Shown here in pieces: positions 16,953 to 26,024 of a DNA stretch of 64,000 bases. Numbering within the stretch: position 1 is the stretch's first letter; each line of letters begins with the position of its first letter. The position numbers and the translations under genes were made by a program. Origin of the DNA: Chloroflexota bacterium (GTDB lineage: Bacteria > Chloroflexota > UBA11872); assembly GCA_026707585.1 (NCBI GenBank), contig JAPOWQ010000029.1, forward strand, positions 316,697-380,696, given 5' to 3'. The notes below the pieces were generated by a model, which was not told the origin of the DNA, ran no database searches, and saw only the letters and a program-made list of their open reading frames with translations.

Positions 16953-17876
16953 TTGCCAAGTCACCTCGTCCAAACGAACGGAGTCAGGATCACTCGCTGT
17001 CAGTCGTGGGACGAGTTTATCCAGGGTCTGAGACATGTCGCAGCGAAGCATCATGCACCGAGGCTATTTCGTGGCCACGCTCGCCCAAACTGGAAGCTAT
17101 CTTCGACTTGGGAGAGAGAACTAAACCGATTCCGCTCTGAGGAACGACCCTTCAGCCGGCGCCGGATCTACGAAGCAACTGGCGGCTACGAAAGAGAACG
17201 AGATAGTGGTCTCGAAAAGTTCAAACAGCTTGCCAAGGCAATGCCTGAAATCCCTTTGCAGATCAACGACCCCGACGATGATTGGTGGGCCCTGGGTAGA
17301 CACTATGGCTTGGAAACTCCTCTCCTTGATTGGTCTCGCAGTCCGTTCATTGCTGCCTTCTGGGCTTTCGCAGAGCGATTAGAAGCTGAAAGGGCTCGTC
17401 CAGATCGGACGCATAAGATGACTATCACCTATGAGTCGGAGCAGCCAGTTGTGGTCTGGGAGCTTGGTTATCTGGATCCCGATCCGATTGCTTCACAAGG
17501 CAGAAGGGTATTTGAAGAGAGCGAGTTCGATTTAATTGACAATGCAACCTACGATCTCCATAGGCAAAGAGCTCAACAAGGTGTCTTTACTCGTCTTGAA
17601 CACGATGAGTACACCGACGTTGAGAGTTATTTAGCATCGAAGGGCCTTGGTGGCTTTCTGGAGCGATACGAAGTCCCTTGCTATTCTATGGATGATCTAA
17701 GCGTTGCAATGTCTGACCTAGAGCGGATGAATATTCACTACGGCACTGTATTTCCCGATCCTCAGGGTGCTGCGTTACAGACCAATATGGAGCCTGAATG
17801 GGACATGTTTAGAAATGAAGGCGAAGGATCCCATGAGACGCCAGTCTGGGGGCGAGCTCCAGTGATTGAAGGCTAG
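16953..17876 (+). CDS. FRG-domain protein
   Basis: A 307-residue protein with the FRG domain named for its Phe-Arg-Gly motif: LFRGHARPNWKLSST at about residues 38-52, then the second signature WWALGRHYGLETPLLDWSRSP near 111-131. The start is TTG 16953 with no strong ribosome-binding site; the frame is closed just upstream, so little N-terminus can be missing. It is separated by 5 bases from a restriction-modification gene and is likely in one operon with it. FRG proteins are frequent in defence islands; their biochemical role is not settled, and nucleotide or nucleic-acid processing has been proposed. AT-richer codon use than the chromosome, fitting acquired DNA. Confidence 0.85.
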   Translation: MPSHLVQTNGVRITRCQSWDEFIQGLRHVAAKHHAPRLFRGHARPNWKLSSTWERELNRFRSEERPFSRRRIYEATGGYERERDSGLEKFKQLAKAMPEIPLQINDPDDDWWALGRHYGLETPLLDWSRSPFIAAFWAFAERLEAERARPDRTHKMTITYESEQPVVVWELGYLDPDPIASQGRRVFEESEFDLIDNATYDLHRQRAQQGVFTRLEHDEYTDVESYLASKGLGGFLERYEVPCYSMDDLSVAMSDLERMNIHYGTVFPDPQGAALQTNMEPEWDMFRNEGEGSHETPVWGRAPVIEG

Positions 17877-17881
17877 GCAGT

Positions 17882-20800
17882 GTGACTCCTCAACAAGCGT
17901 TTCGTGCATATCTGCAGACCCTTCGTGGCAGTTTAGACTTGGGTAACGCGACGGAACATACGCATCGGCCCGCGTTGAAGGCGCTGCTCGAAGCGTTGGA
18001 CAAGAACATCGACGCAGTAAACGAACCGCAGCGAATTGAGTGCGGTGCTCCGGACTTTGTCGTCACCAAGAGTGCCTCCGACCACCCGACCATTGGATAT
18101 TTGGAGGCAAAGGACATCTCTGAAAACCTCAGCGAGATGGAGCGGGACAGCAACCGGCGCAACCCAGCGTCGCCAGGTGGCCGTCAATTGCGTCGCTACC
18201 GGCAGTCGCTTCCAAACCTCATTCTGACGAATTACATAGAGTTCCGTCGATATGTCGACGGCGATGCTGTGGAAGGCGCGCGGCTTGCAACTGAGACGGT
18301 TGACGGACTCGCTTTTGACTCCGACGGAGCGCGGGCCGTACGAGAGCTACTGTCTGCATTCTTTCAGCATCCGATTGAGCCAGTCGCAAGCGCCGAAGAA
18401 CTGGCAGTGCGCTTGGCACGGATCTCTCACATGATTCGAGAGGTCGTGGCGAGGGGCTTCGAACAGGATCATGTCTCCCAGAACCTCCGCGACCTATTTG
18501 ACCAGTCGAAGAAAACGCTCGTGCCCGATCTTGACTTCGAGTCCTTTGCGGATATGTTCGCGCAGACCTTGGCATACGGCCTATTTGCAGCCCGCGTCAA
18601 CTTTCGGGGCCCAGGCCCATTCCGCTGGCAGGGGGCCTCTTATCACATTCCACCCACAAATCCATTCATCCAGCAGGTTTTCGACCTTGTAACTGGACCA
18701 TCCCTGAACCAAGAGCCGTTCGTCAGCTTCGTCGACGACCTGTCGCAGTTGCTCGGAACCGCCGAAATGGACGCGGTGCTGGCCGACTTTGGCAAGCATG
18801 GCGTGGACGAGGATCCAATTCTTCACTTCTACGAGACGTTTCTGTCCGCCTATGACCCAACCGAGCGCGAGCGCCGCGGTGTCTACTACACGCCGGAGCC
18901 GGTTATCTCTTACATCGTGCGCTCCGTGGACTACGTGCTTCGCGAGTGCTTTGGGTGTCCCGAAGGGCTCGCAGACTTTGGCAAGACTCGGTATGTGGAC
19001 AGCCAGGACATCTTGCAAGAAGCGCACCGAGTGCTTGTTCTGGATCCTGCTTGCGGCACAGGTTCGTTTCTCTACGCGGTGGTCAAGCACGTCCGGCGAC
19101 ACTATCGATCCACCGGCCAGGCGGGGCTTTGGCGCAGTTACGTCAAGAACGACTTATTGCCACGGCTGTTCGGCTTCGAATTGCTTATGGCGGCCTACGC
19201 GATGGCGCACCTGAAGCTAGGAATGCAGTTTGCGGCCTTGGATCTGCCCGAAAGCAGCCGCGCAGATTGGGCGTATTCATTTGATGACCACGAACGGCTG
19301 CGCGTATATCTCACGAACACTCTCGAACAGTCGGAGTCAGAGCCTGGGCCTCATCAGCTTGGCCTATGGCGAGCATTCGAAGACGAGGCGAGCGCTGCAA
19401 ACGGAATCAAGCGTGAACTGCCGATCATGGTGGTGCTCGGGAATCCTCCATATTCCGGGCACTCAGCTAACGAGAGCCGCAAGAACGGTGAGCTCACTTG
19501 GATCGGGCAACGAATAGAGGACTACAAGCGAGTCGACGGAGAGCCGCTGCGTGAACGCAACCCAAAGTGGCTGCAAGATGACTACGTCAAATTCATCCGC
19601 TTTGGCCAGTGGCGGATCCAGCAGTCAGGCTCGGGCATCCTTGCATTCATCACGAACCACGCCTATCTGACCAACCCCACATTTCGCGGAATGCGCCAGC
19701 AACTGATGAACACCTTCAGTGACATTTACCTGTTAGACCTGCACGGCAACGCTAATCGCAGTGAGCGCGCTCCCGATGGCGGCACAGACGATAACGTATT
19801 CGACATCCGACAAGGGGTTGCTATTGCCCTGTTTGTCAAGAACCCTGCTTCAACCGGACCATCACGCGTGAGGCACGCCGATCTGTGGGGAACGCGCAAG
19901 TCAAAGTATGAGCGTCTATCCACTACTGACCTTGCTTCTACTGAATGGCACCGGATTGAACCAACCTCTCCCACCTACCTGTTCGAGCCCTGGGACGCCT
20001 CATTGGAAGACGAGTACCGACGGTGGCCCGCCATCACAGACGTGTGTCCAGTCAACTCCGTTGGGATCGTTACGGCTCGTGACAGGCTGACGATTCACTG
20101 GTCTAGTAACGAAGCGCTGGGTATTGTGCGTGACTTCGCTACACTCTCGACTGAAGAGGCTCGACGCAAGTACTCCCTTGGTCGCGACTCAAATGACTGG
20201 AAGGTTGAATGGGCACAGAGCGACGTGAATGAAGCAGGAATTCACCCTAACCTAGTCAAACCTATCCTCTACCGTCCATTTGATACCCGTTTCACGTACT
20301 ATACGGGCACTAGCCGGGGATTTCTATGCCGGCCGCGACAGGATGTTATGCGGCATATGGTTGAAGGGAACAACTTAGGACTAATTGTATGCCGTCAGCA
20401 ATCGGAACGTGGCCAACCTTGGGCTCATGTTGGGGTGACGAAGTCCGCCATTGAATCATGTAGCATTTCCAATAAGACGAGAGAGATAAACTACATTCTA
20501 CCATTGTATGTCTATACGCCATCTCTGGTAGACACGGATTGTGATGATGGAGGCACCCAACGACAACCCAATTTCGACTCACGATTCACAGATGAACTCG
20601 AACAGCGCTTAGGCATCCCATTTGATAGCCAGGGTCGAGGTGAACTGGAATCGACATTCGTGCCCGAAGACGTGTTTCATTACATTTACGCGACACTACA
20701 TTCACCTATGTATAGACACCGTTATGAGCAGTTCCTCAGGACCGACTTTCCTCGGGTTCCGCTTCCGAACGATCTCCGTCGGTTTCGATTGTTGGCCGAG

Positions 20801-21223
20801 TTGGGACGGCGGCTGACGGCGGCGCACTTGCTGGACACGAGCGCATTGAGGGCGGTAGACCTTCGGTTTCCGATCCCCGGAGAAAACGTGGTCGAGAAAG
20901 GTCATCCAAAGTACTTTGCACCTGGTGAAACTCCAATAGGCGAACAGCGGCCGGTGACCGTAGGGCGCGTGTACCTGAGTCGTAGCGTGCGGCCACGCAG
21001 CGCAGAGGTAGGCCACCAGGGACAGTATTTCGAGGGAGTCGAGCCAGACGTCTGGGCATTCAGGATCGGCGGCTATCAGCCAATGGAGAAGTGGCTAAAG
21101 GATCGAAAAGGTGAGATTCTCGATTTCAATGACTTGACGCACTACCGGCGGATGGCGGCGGCGATTCGGGAGACGATTCGATCAATGAAAGAAATAGATC
21201 GGGTGGGAGTGCCACTTTCATGA
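17882..21223 (+). CDS. One-polypeptide restriction-modification enzyme (type IIG / ISP-like)
   Basis: An 1113-residue enzyme combining nuclease, N6-adenine methyltransferase and target recognition. An N-terminal PD-(D/E)XK nuclease has Asp58 (APDF) and Glu75-Ala-Lys77 (YLEAKDI). The methyltransferase has the RRGVYYTPEPV entry motif near 335-345, the SAM motif DPACGTGSF from residue 388 and the catalytic NPPY at 521-524. The C-terminal ~450 residues resemble the type ISP specificity region. There is no helicase domain, so it is closer to type IIG than to true ISP enzymes such as LlaGI. GTG 17882 has GAAGG about 10 bases upstream, inside the FRG gene. All catalytic motifs are intact, so both methylation and cleavage are plausible. 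The recognition site cannot be read from sequence. Confidence 0.9.
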   Translation: MTPQQAFRAYLQTLRGSLDLGNATEHTHRPALKALLEALDKNIDAVNEPQRIECGAPDFVVTKSASDHPTIGYLEAKDISENLSEMERDSNRRNPASPGGRQLRRYRQSLPNLILTNYIEFRRYVDGDAVEGARLATETVDGLAFDSDGARAVRELLSAFFQHPIEPVASAEELAVRLARISHMIREVVARGFEQDHVSQNLRDLFDQSKKTLVPDLDFESFADMFAQTLAYGLFAARVNFRGPGPFRWQGASYHIPPTNPFIQQVFDLVTGPSLNQEPFVSFVDDLSQLLGTAEMDAVLADFGKHGVDEDPILHFYETFLSAYDPTERERRGVYYTPEPVISYIVRSVDYVLRECFGCPEGLADFGKTRYVDSQDILQEAHRVLVLDPACGTGSFLYAVVKHVRRHYRSTGQAGLWRSYVKNDLLPRLFGFELLMAAYAMAHLKLGMQFAALDLPESSRADWAYSFDDHERLRVYLTNTLEQSESEPGPHQLGLWRAFEDEASAANGIKRELPIMVVLGNPPYSGHSANESRKNGELTWIGQRIEDYKRVDGEPLRERNPKWLQDDYVKFIRFGQWRIQQSGSGILAFITNHAYLTNPTFRGMRQQLMNTFSDIYLLDLHGNANRSERAPDGGTDDNVFDIRQGVAIALFVKNPASTGPSRVRHADLWGTRKSKYERLSTTDLASTEWHRIEPTSPTYLFEPWDASLEDEYRRWPAITDVCPVNSVGIVTARDRLTIHWSSNEALGIVRDFATLSTEEARRKYSLGRDSNDWKVEWAQSDVNEAGIHPNLVKPILYRPFDTRFTYYTGTSRGFLCRPRQDVMRHMVEGNNLGLIVCRQQSERGQPWAHVGVTKSAIESCSISNKTREINYILPLYVYTPSLVDTDCDDGGTQRQPNFDSRFTDELEQRLGIPFDSQGRGELESTFVPEDVFHYIYATLHSPMYRHRYEQFLRTDFPRVPLPNDLRRFRLLAELGRRLTAAHLLDTSALRAVDLRFPIPGENVVEKGHPKYFAPGETPIGEQRPVTVGRVYLSRSVRPRSAEVGHQGQYFEGVEPDVWAFRIGGYQPMEKWLKDRKGEILDFNDLTHYRRMAAAIRETIRSMKEIDRVGVPLS

Positions 21224-21237
21224 TCAGTGCAGCGTAG

Positions 21238-21957
21238 ATGGAAATCGCGTCTTTTGTGCTCTCAGTGTCCAGCACTTTGCTCGTGTTATTTGGCTTTATT
21301 ATATGGAGGTGCAGTAGGAATCTACGGCAGCCAGAATTGGTTGTCCATTCTGAAGGTCACTCTCGCAAAAGGAGTGTTGCTATTCTCCATATCTTTGTGG
21401 GGAATAGATGCGTCACGGGAGAATTGAATAGAGTGATTCTCAGCATCATCGGCAGAGATGAAAGACCGGTGGCAGAACAGTGTAGATTCACAGTCGATGT
21501 AAAGCGGAAAGACGGAGAAACGGTATTCGAAGGGATGCCTGGAAGGTGGAATGACGCACCAGAACCACTGGTTCCATTCAGCCGCAGTCTGAGGTACACC
21601 GCCAGTCCTAGGCGGCGACGTAAGTACAACCGTAAGATACGTGGCATTCCGAGTATCGCACACGCCGTAGACAAGACATTCTTGGACCTCTTCCCAGGGG
21701 ACGCCAAAGTGGGTGCTGGCATATTCATCAAGCGTACAGGAGATTCGGCGTGTTACGGGTTCAATACGGGAAGCTACTTCTGGAAGAAATTCAGGCAGAA
21801 GAACTTTAGGATTGGCTCTGGAGAATACCGAGTGACCATACGAGTTCGGTCAGGATCATATGAGGCGTGCACAAGCTTCGAACTCATCAATAGGGGATCG
21901 GAGACGGATGAACTTCACTTCGATCTCAGGCCGGAAACCCTGTGCATGCAGGAGTAG
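21238..21957 (+). CDS. Membrane-anchored hypothetical protein in the RM operon
   Basis: 239 residues from ATG 21238, only 14 bases after the RM stop codon, so likely the third gene of the FRG-RM operon. Residues ~4-24 form an N-terminal membrane anchor (FVLSVSSTLLVLFGFIIW), followed by a basic stretch and a beta-rich soluble domain containing two Cys. The domain has the alternating polar/hydrophobic strands of an immunoglobulin- or lectin-like sandwich, but no named family is recognised. An anchored protein is not a usual RM component. It may be an accessory factor or an independent cargo gene. Confidence 0.65.
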   Translation: MEIASFVLSVSSTLLVLFGFIIWRCSRNLRQPELVVHSEGHSRKRSVAILHIFVGNRCVTGELNRVILSIIGRDERPVAEQCRFTVDVKRKDGETVFEGMPGRWNDAPEPLVPFSRSLRYTASPRRRRKYNRKIRGIPSIAHAVDKTFLDLFPGDAKVGAGIFIKRTGDSACYGFNTGSYFWKKFRQKNFRIGSGEYRVTIRVRSGSYEACTSFELINRGSETDELHFDLRPETLCMQE

Positions 21958-22034
21958 CCACGCGGGGCTATTGAACGGTGGGGCTGCGGGAGGGACGTGC
22001 AGCGAGCGGCGGAAGAGGGTTGGATTCTGGGGGT

Positions 22035-22262
22035 GTGATTCTAAATCAGCCTCCGAACGACACCGCCGAATTCACTTCGGACGAGAGTGGGCCCGTGATG
22101 TCGAGTGCGCCGAAGACACTCGGGTCTGCGACGCCCGAATTGGGCGAGGAGCGGATGGTAGTGAGGGAGAGGTCAGAGCGCGAAGCACCTGCGTTGGACT
22201 ATCTAGCGCTAGGACCTGGTGGGATACCGGATGAACTCGTGCCTACACTGGGCATTGCATAG
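22035..22262 (+). CDS. Possible small acidic hypothetical protein
   Basis: A 75-residue frame from GTG 22035; the frame extends up to 21978 with low-complexity sequence. It is hydrophilic, Ser/Pro/Glu-rich and probably disordered, with a helical middle (ELGEERMVVRERSEREAP). It follows the membrane-anchored gene on the same strand. No domain and no clear ribosome-binding site; offered only because composition is better than chance frames nearby. Confidence 0.3.
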   Translation: MILNQPPNDTAEFTSDESGPVMSSAPKTLGSATPELGEERMVVRERSEREAPALDYLALGPGGIPDELVPTLGIA

Positions 22263-22397
22263 GACGAGCCGCCCGCGCATGCAAGTCGTGGGCGCGGCTT
22301 TGGGGCTGCCTGCCGCCAGCGAGCAGGCGCTGATAGCAGGCGCAGGGTAGGGTTGACACGGGTGGCTGCCGGAGCGGCCGTCTAGATCCCGGCGCTG

Positions 22398-22980
22398 ACT
22401 TAGGCGCACCTCTCCAGCAGCTGCGGCTCCCGCGCGCGGTCGATCAGCGTCCGCGGTAGGTATTCGCCCAACCTAAGCCCGACCCAAGAACCAAGGGCCC
22501 GCGGCTTTGCAAATGCCTGTCGAAATCTCTTGCGCCATCTGCCAGCCGGAAGGTCTCAACCTCGCGAAGCTGCCGTGCGCGCTGTCGGATGCTAACAGGG
22601 AGTCGTGGTAGTTCGTCACCAGCACCAGTCAGTAGCAGGCCCAGTACCGCGTCACCTAGTCGCTATCCGCGGTCAGCCACACGTCGGCCTCCGCCGGATT
22701 CACCGTTACCACGGCCGCATGCTCAGGCAGTTGGTCGTCTTTGAGTCGTTCCCACTCGCTGCACCTGCTTCGCCGCGTGCAACCTAAAGTCGGGATGTCC
22801 CGCCCTCTGATCCCGCAGGTGCCCGACGCAGAACACCTTGGGCCTGAGCCCGGTGCGAACCGCGTCGAGGAGCATCTCCAGCGGGGTGTAGCTGGACGTC
22901 TCAGCCGTCACCCTGCCGGAGGCGCGGACCCGTCGTAGGTCGGCCAGAAGCGTCTCGACGAATGTCTGAGACTGCGCCAT
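22398..22980 (-). pseudogene. Wrecked N-terminus of a second DNA methyltransferase / type IIG enzyme
   Basis: From ATG 22980 about 80 residues are intact and have the look of the N-terminus of large class I DNA methyltransferases/type IIG enzymes: TFVETLLADLRRVRASGRV, then LRPKVFCVGHLRDQ and GHPDF. After a frameshift near 22723, the nuclease-like continuation is still readable (a VNPAEADVWLTADSD segment and VLVTNYHD). It is interrupted by in-frame stops, for example where TADSD meets a TAG. It ends with remnants resembling a LIDRAREPQLLE tail near 22400. No methyltransferase motifs (FxGxG, NPPY) remain, so only the N-terminal nuclease/linker part is left. The assignment is by recall of family sequence, not by search. 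Confidence 0.65.
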
Positions 22981-23244
22981 ACGTGTCGGTCGGCGTCCGC
23001 TACCGCCACAGCGTAGCCGCAAAGGAACATCGCGACGCCGGCAAGAGGACTGCTGCCCATCGCAGGTCGGACAGGCTTCGAATTACCAGCACCCGAGAAT
23101 TCAACGCAGCCAGGCCAGGCGGTCATCGTCGGCGCGGAGTCCGCGTGTTGATGCCGGGGCGAGGCACACCGGCGCATCGCGGGTGACGGATCTCGGACCG
23201 GACATCGCCTCGACGGCGGGAGCCGTAAGGCCCAGCCTAGGCAC
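22981..23244. other. Short gap between divergent genes
   Basis: 264 bases between the divergent methyltransferase remnant and the AbiEii-like gene. No AbiEi-type antitoxin or other gene is visible. Confidence 0.4.
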
Positions 23245-24357
23245 ATGCCCGTCGAGCGTGAGGCGCCGCTTCGCCCAGATCTAGGCGACGACCTGCGGCG
23301 CCACGCCAGACGCACGGGCATCGCAGTCGACCGGCTCCGCCGCGAATTCGCAATCGAACAGCTCCTGTGCCGGCTCCTGGACACGACACCCGACCGCTGG
23401 GTCCGATTCGATGACTGGCGGCTGGAATACCGCGTGGACGCGCCGGAGGCCACACACGAGGCTTCCGGCGGCGTGAGCGAGCCCACGCGCGCCGCCGTGG
23501 ATGCGGCGCTCCGGCGGGCCACCGAACACCAGGACCTGCAACCGATCCAGTTCGCCGTCCACGCCCGTGATCGCGCCCCGCAGGTCCCTGAGGGACCCGC
23601 GCTCGCCTACCGGGTCGAGGCCTCCGACCGCGACGGCGCAATCGGCGAGATCGACCTGATCGTCGGGTTCGCGTTCCCACCGGCGGACGAGATCGAGTGG
23701 CTCGCCGGCCTCGACGTGCCGTCGGCCCAGGACGGGTCGCCACCGCGGATTCCGACCCGATCCCGAACGGTCCAGCTTGCGGCCCGTCTGGGCGCGTACA
23801 CGGGCCGTACGAGCCGTTTCCCGAGCTGCGAGGACCTGCTGACCATCGCCCGCTATGCGCCGCAGGTCACGGGCACGGCAGACCGGATGCGCCGGGCGTT
23901 GGACCGCGTGTGGCCGTGGACCGCGACGCCGGCCTGGCCGCTGGTCGTGCCCGCGCCGCCGCCGTGGTGGGCGGACGAGTATCGACGCGCCGCGGCCGAA
24001 CTCGGCCTGGAGCCCGTCGTGGCCGCCGGGCATGCCTGGGCCGCCGCGCTGCTCGACCCGATCCTCAGCGGAACCGTCCCGCCGCGCGCGAGATGGAACG
24101 CCACGGAGCTTCGATGGGACCCACCGCGCCCCGCGGCCGTCCCGCGTAGCGCGGGTCCGGCACGGCCTCAGGTGCCGCTGGCACCACCCGACGCCAGCGG
24201 GGCCGGGGCCGACGCACCCTCGCGGAGCCAGGCGTGGCGGGCGTCGCGGGGGCCGTCGGCCGGTCGCCAGATCTCGCCGAAGGGATCGGCCAGCAGCTCC
24301 TCCTCCGCGGTTGCCGCCACGTACACGCTGGGGCGCTGGGGCCAGTACACGTCCTGA
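23245..24357 (+). CDS. AbiEii-like protein with catalytic motifs lost
   Basis: The first ~295 residues follow the layout of AbiEii/AbiGii-type nucleotidyltransferase toxins: helical start (FAIEQLLCRLLD), a PDRWV strand, a LEYRVD strand, a middle EASDRDGAIGEIDLIVGF segment, then QLAARLGAYTGRTSRFPSCEDLL where the family usually has a Lys/His-rich segment. The key residues are not there. The usual KGG is FDD, the Asp-x-Asp after the second strand is EAS, and the later Lys is Arg. The last ~75 residues are low-complexity and lie antisense to the 3' end of the replication-relaxation gene, so the original stop is probably lost. No antitoxin gene precedes it. It is most likely a decayed or repurposed toxin. 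Confidence 0.55.
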   Translation: MPVEREAPLRPDLGDDLRRHARRTGIAVDRLRREFAIEQLLCRLLDTTPDRWVRFDDWRLEYRVDAPEATHEASGGVSEPTRAAVDAALRRATEHQDLQPIQFAVHARDRAPQVPEGPALAYRVEASDRDGAIGEIDLIVGFAFPPADEIEWLAGLDVPSAQDGSPPRIPTRSRTVQLAARLGAYTGRTSRFPSCEDLLTIARYAPQVTGTADRMRRALDRVWPWTATPAWPLVVPAPPPWWADEYRRAAAELGLEPVVAAGHAWAAALLDPILSGTVPPRARWNATELRWDPPRPAAVPRSAGPARPQVPLAPPDASGAGADAPSRSQAWRASRGPSAGRQISPKGSASSSSSAVAATYTLGRWGQYTS

Positions 24358-25073
24358 TCGACCTGGTCGAGCACATCCGCCGCCAGCTCGGCCATGCCCG
24401 CCGCCCGCCGCGGCGACACGCTCACCACCCGCAGGGCGGGGAAGACCGGGTAGTACGACAGCCAGGCCTTGGAGCGCTGATAGCGCGCATAGCGGCGGAT
24501 CTTGGCGACATAGCGGGCCAGCGGCTGCGTGCCGCGGTCGATCTCCAGGAAGGCCCAGTGGTCGCGATCCCCATCTCGCAGCATGGCGATCACGTCGGGA
24601 TGGACGCTGCGCCAGGACCGGGCGCCGTCGGGCCGGTAGCGCAGCCGACTGTGGGGATCGGAGATCCACTGACAGAGTTGAGTCCGAGGGCTCTGCCATG
24701 TCGCACAGGTGACGGCGACGAGACAACGATTGGCAGCTAACTGGTGATGGACGAAGACCGATTGCGCGGTGGGAGCATCGGGATCGACGGGGATGTCCAC
24801 GACAGGGATGTTGTCAGCCTGGGCCAGGACCTGGGCGCCTGCAGGGGCTAACGCATAGACGTAACTGGATCGACCTCCACCTAAGCCACCCCGAGCGAGT
24901 TCGAAGCGATGAACGAAGCCCTTGCGATGGAGGGTGGTGCAGCAAGCCTGGCAGGCGCGGCGGCTGGCGGTGGCAAAGACGAGGGTGGCGATCTGGTCGA
25001 CCGCAAGATACCGATGGAGATAGAGCATCCGCAGGACCAAGTGTTGGCGGGTGAGGGGGCGCTGGGCGTGCAC
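24168..25073 (-). CDS. Replication-relaxation family protein
   Basis: About 300 residues. The N-terminal winged-helix part (LTRQHLVLRMLYLHRYL, then LHRKGFVHRF and YVYALAPAGAQVLA) is the signature of Replic_Relax proteins, found next to integrases and relaxase or replication genes in integrative and conjugative elements. The middle contains an FLEIDRGTQPLARYVAKIRRY segment typical of the family, with its E-x-D and helix that may be nuclease-related. The open frame reaches 25259, but the first ~60 residues are low-complexity; GTG 25073 is chosen and is not certain. Same strand as the integrase, 0.95 kb away. It supports the whole left side being a mobile element. Confidence 0.75.
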   Translation of the reverse strand: MHAQRPLTRQHLVLRMLYLHRYLAVDQIATLVFATASRRACQACCTTLHRKGFVHRFELARGGLGGGRSSYVYALAPAGAQVLAQADNIPVVDIPVDPDAPTAQSVFVHHQLAANRCLVAVTCATWQSPRTQLCQWISDPHSRLRYRPDGARSWRSVHPDVIAMLRDGDRDHWAFLEIDRGTQPLARYVAKIRRYARYQRSKAWLSYYPVFPALRVVSVSPRRAAGMAELAADVLDQVDQDVYWPQRPSVYVAATAEEELLADPFGEIWRPADGPRDARHAWLREGASAPAPLASGGASGT

Positions 25074-26024
25074 GGGGCAGCTGAGCGTTAGACCAAGGGT
25101 GTGGAGATCTGCAGGAGAAACGGACCCGGGTCTAACGTTGGGCGATGCGCACCCCCGGAACCTGGGGGGTCCGGGTCGCTCGGTGGCGCCTCGCACTTCG
25201 AGGGCGGCCGGTCGACGGGACCGCAGTCGCCCGGCGACAGGCGATCCCGCCCAACGCATGGCATTCCGTGGGGGTTGACGGAAAAGTTCGCGCAGGGGTT
25301 GACGCCATGGCGGGGCGGAGGACGCGAGCGATGGGGAATCGCAGGGCGGACGGTGGTCAGGCTATGCCTCGAACGGGTCCGGCTGGCGCGAGTCGGGTCG
25401 GCGTCGGGCGAGCCGGACATCTCGCCGGATCGAGCTGGACCGCGAGCGACCGCGGGCCGGGTGGTGGCCGAGAGCCGATTGCCGACCATGGCCGCACGGT
25501 TTCACACGGCTGTTCGACGGTCGAGCCGGTGTCCGGTCGGTGTCCGGTCGAGGCCGAGGCCATGCGAGGTCGGGGGTGCCGCGGGACTGAAGCCGCAGGC
25601 CCCGGTGGGCGGATCGCGTTGCCGAGGGCGACGGCACCGAATGGCAGGACGCGGAGGCACGACCCCGCGGCAGGGTGCGATGCTGAGCGGACGCGTCCGC
25701 AGATACCGCCAGCGCCCGTCTCCGCAGTCGAGGCACGCATCGGGGTCGGCCCCAGTGTCGATCCGCGCCAGCCGACCCATACGACGGGGCGGTTGCCCCT
25801 GCAGGCGATGTGCAGCCCGGCTGGCACGGGCCAGTCCATACGAAGCACCAGGCGTTTCCCTCGAAGCGGTCGGGCCGCGCACGCGCGCGCCACGCCCGCC
25901 GCGGCGATGGTCGGTCGACGCAGGGGTTGGCGAAGGGTGCCCGGCACGGCCACCGGGCGGCCGGGCGCGAGACGACACGGGCCGGCCGCCGCCGTCGCCA
26001 CCCCGCCCGGCGGTTTACCCGCCC
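25074..26024. other. 0.95-kb GC-rich stretch without a supported gene
   Basis: Long frames occur on both strands, but they are products of high GC and read as Arg/Pro/Gly-rich nonsense. No domain, RNA or obvious repeat seen. It lies between the replication-relaxation and integrase genes and may contain the element's recombination or regulatory sites. Confidence 0.45.

Noticed and set aside
23281..24726. 481-codon minus-strand frame opposite the AbiEii-like gene
   Set aside because: Arg/Ala/Gly-rich with no domain, while the plus strand follows AbiEii layout and the other minus frame is the replication-relaxation protein.
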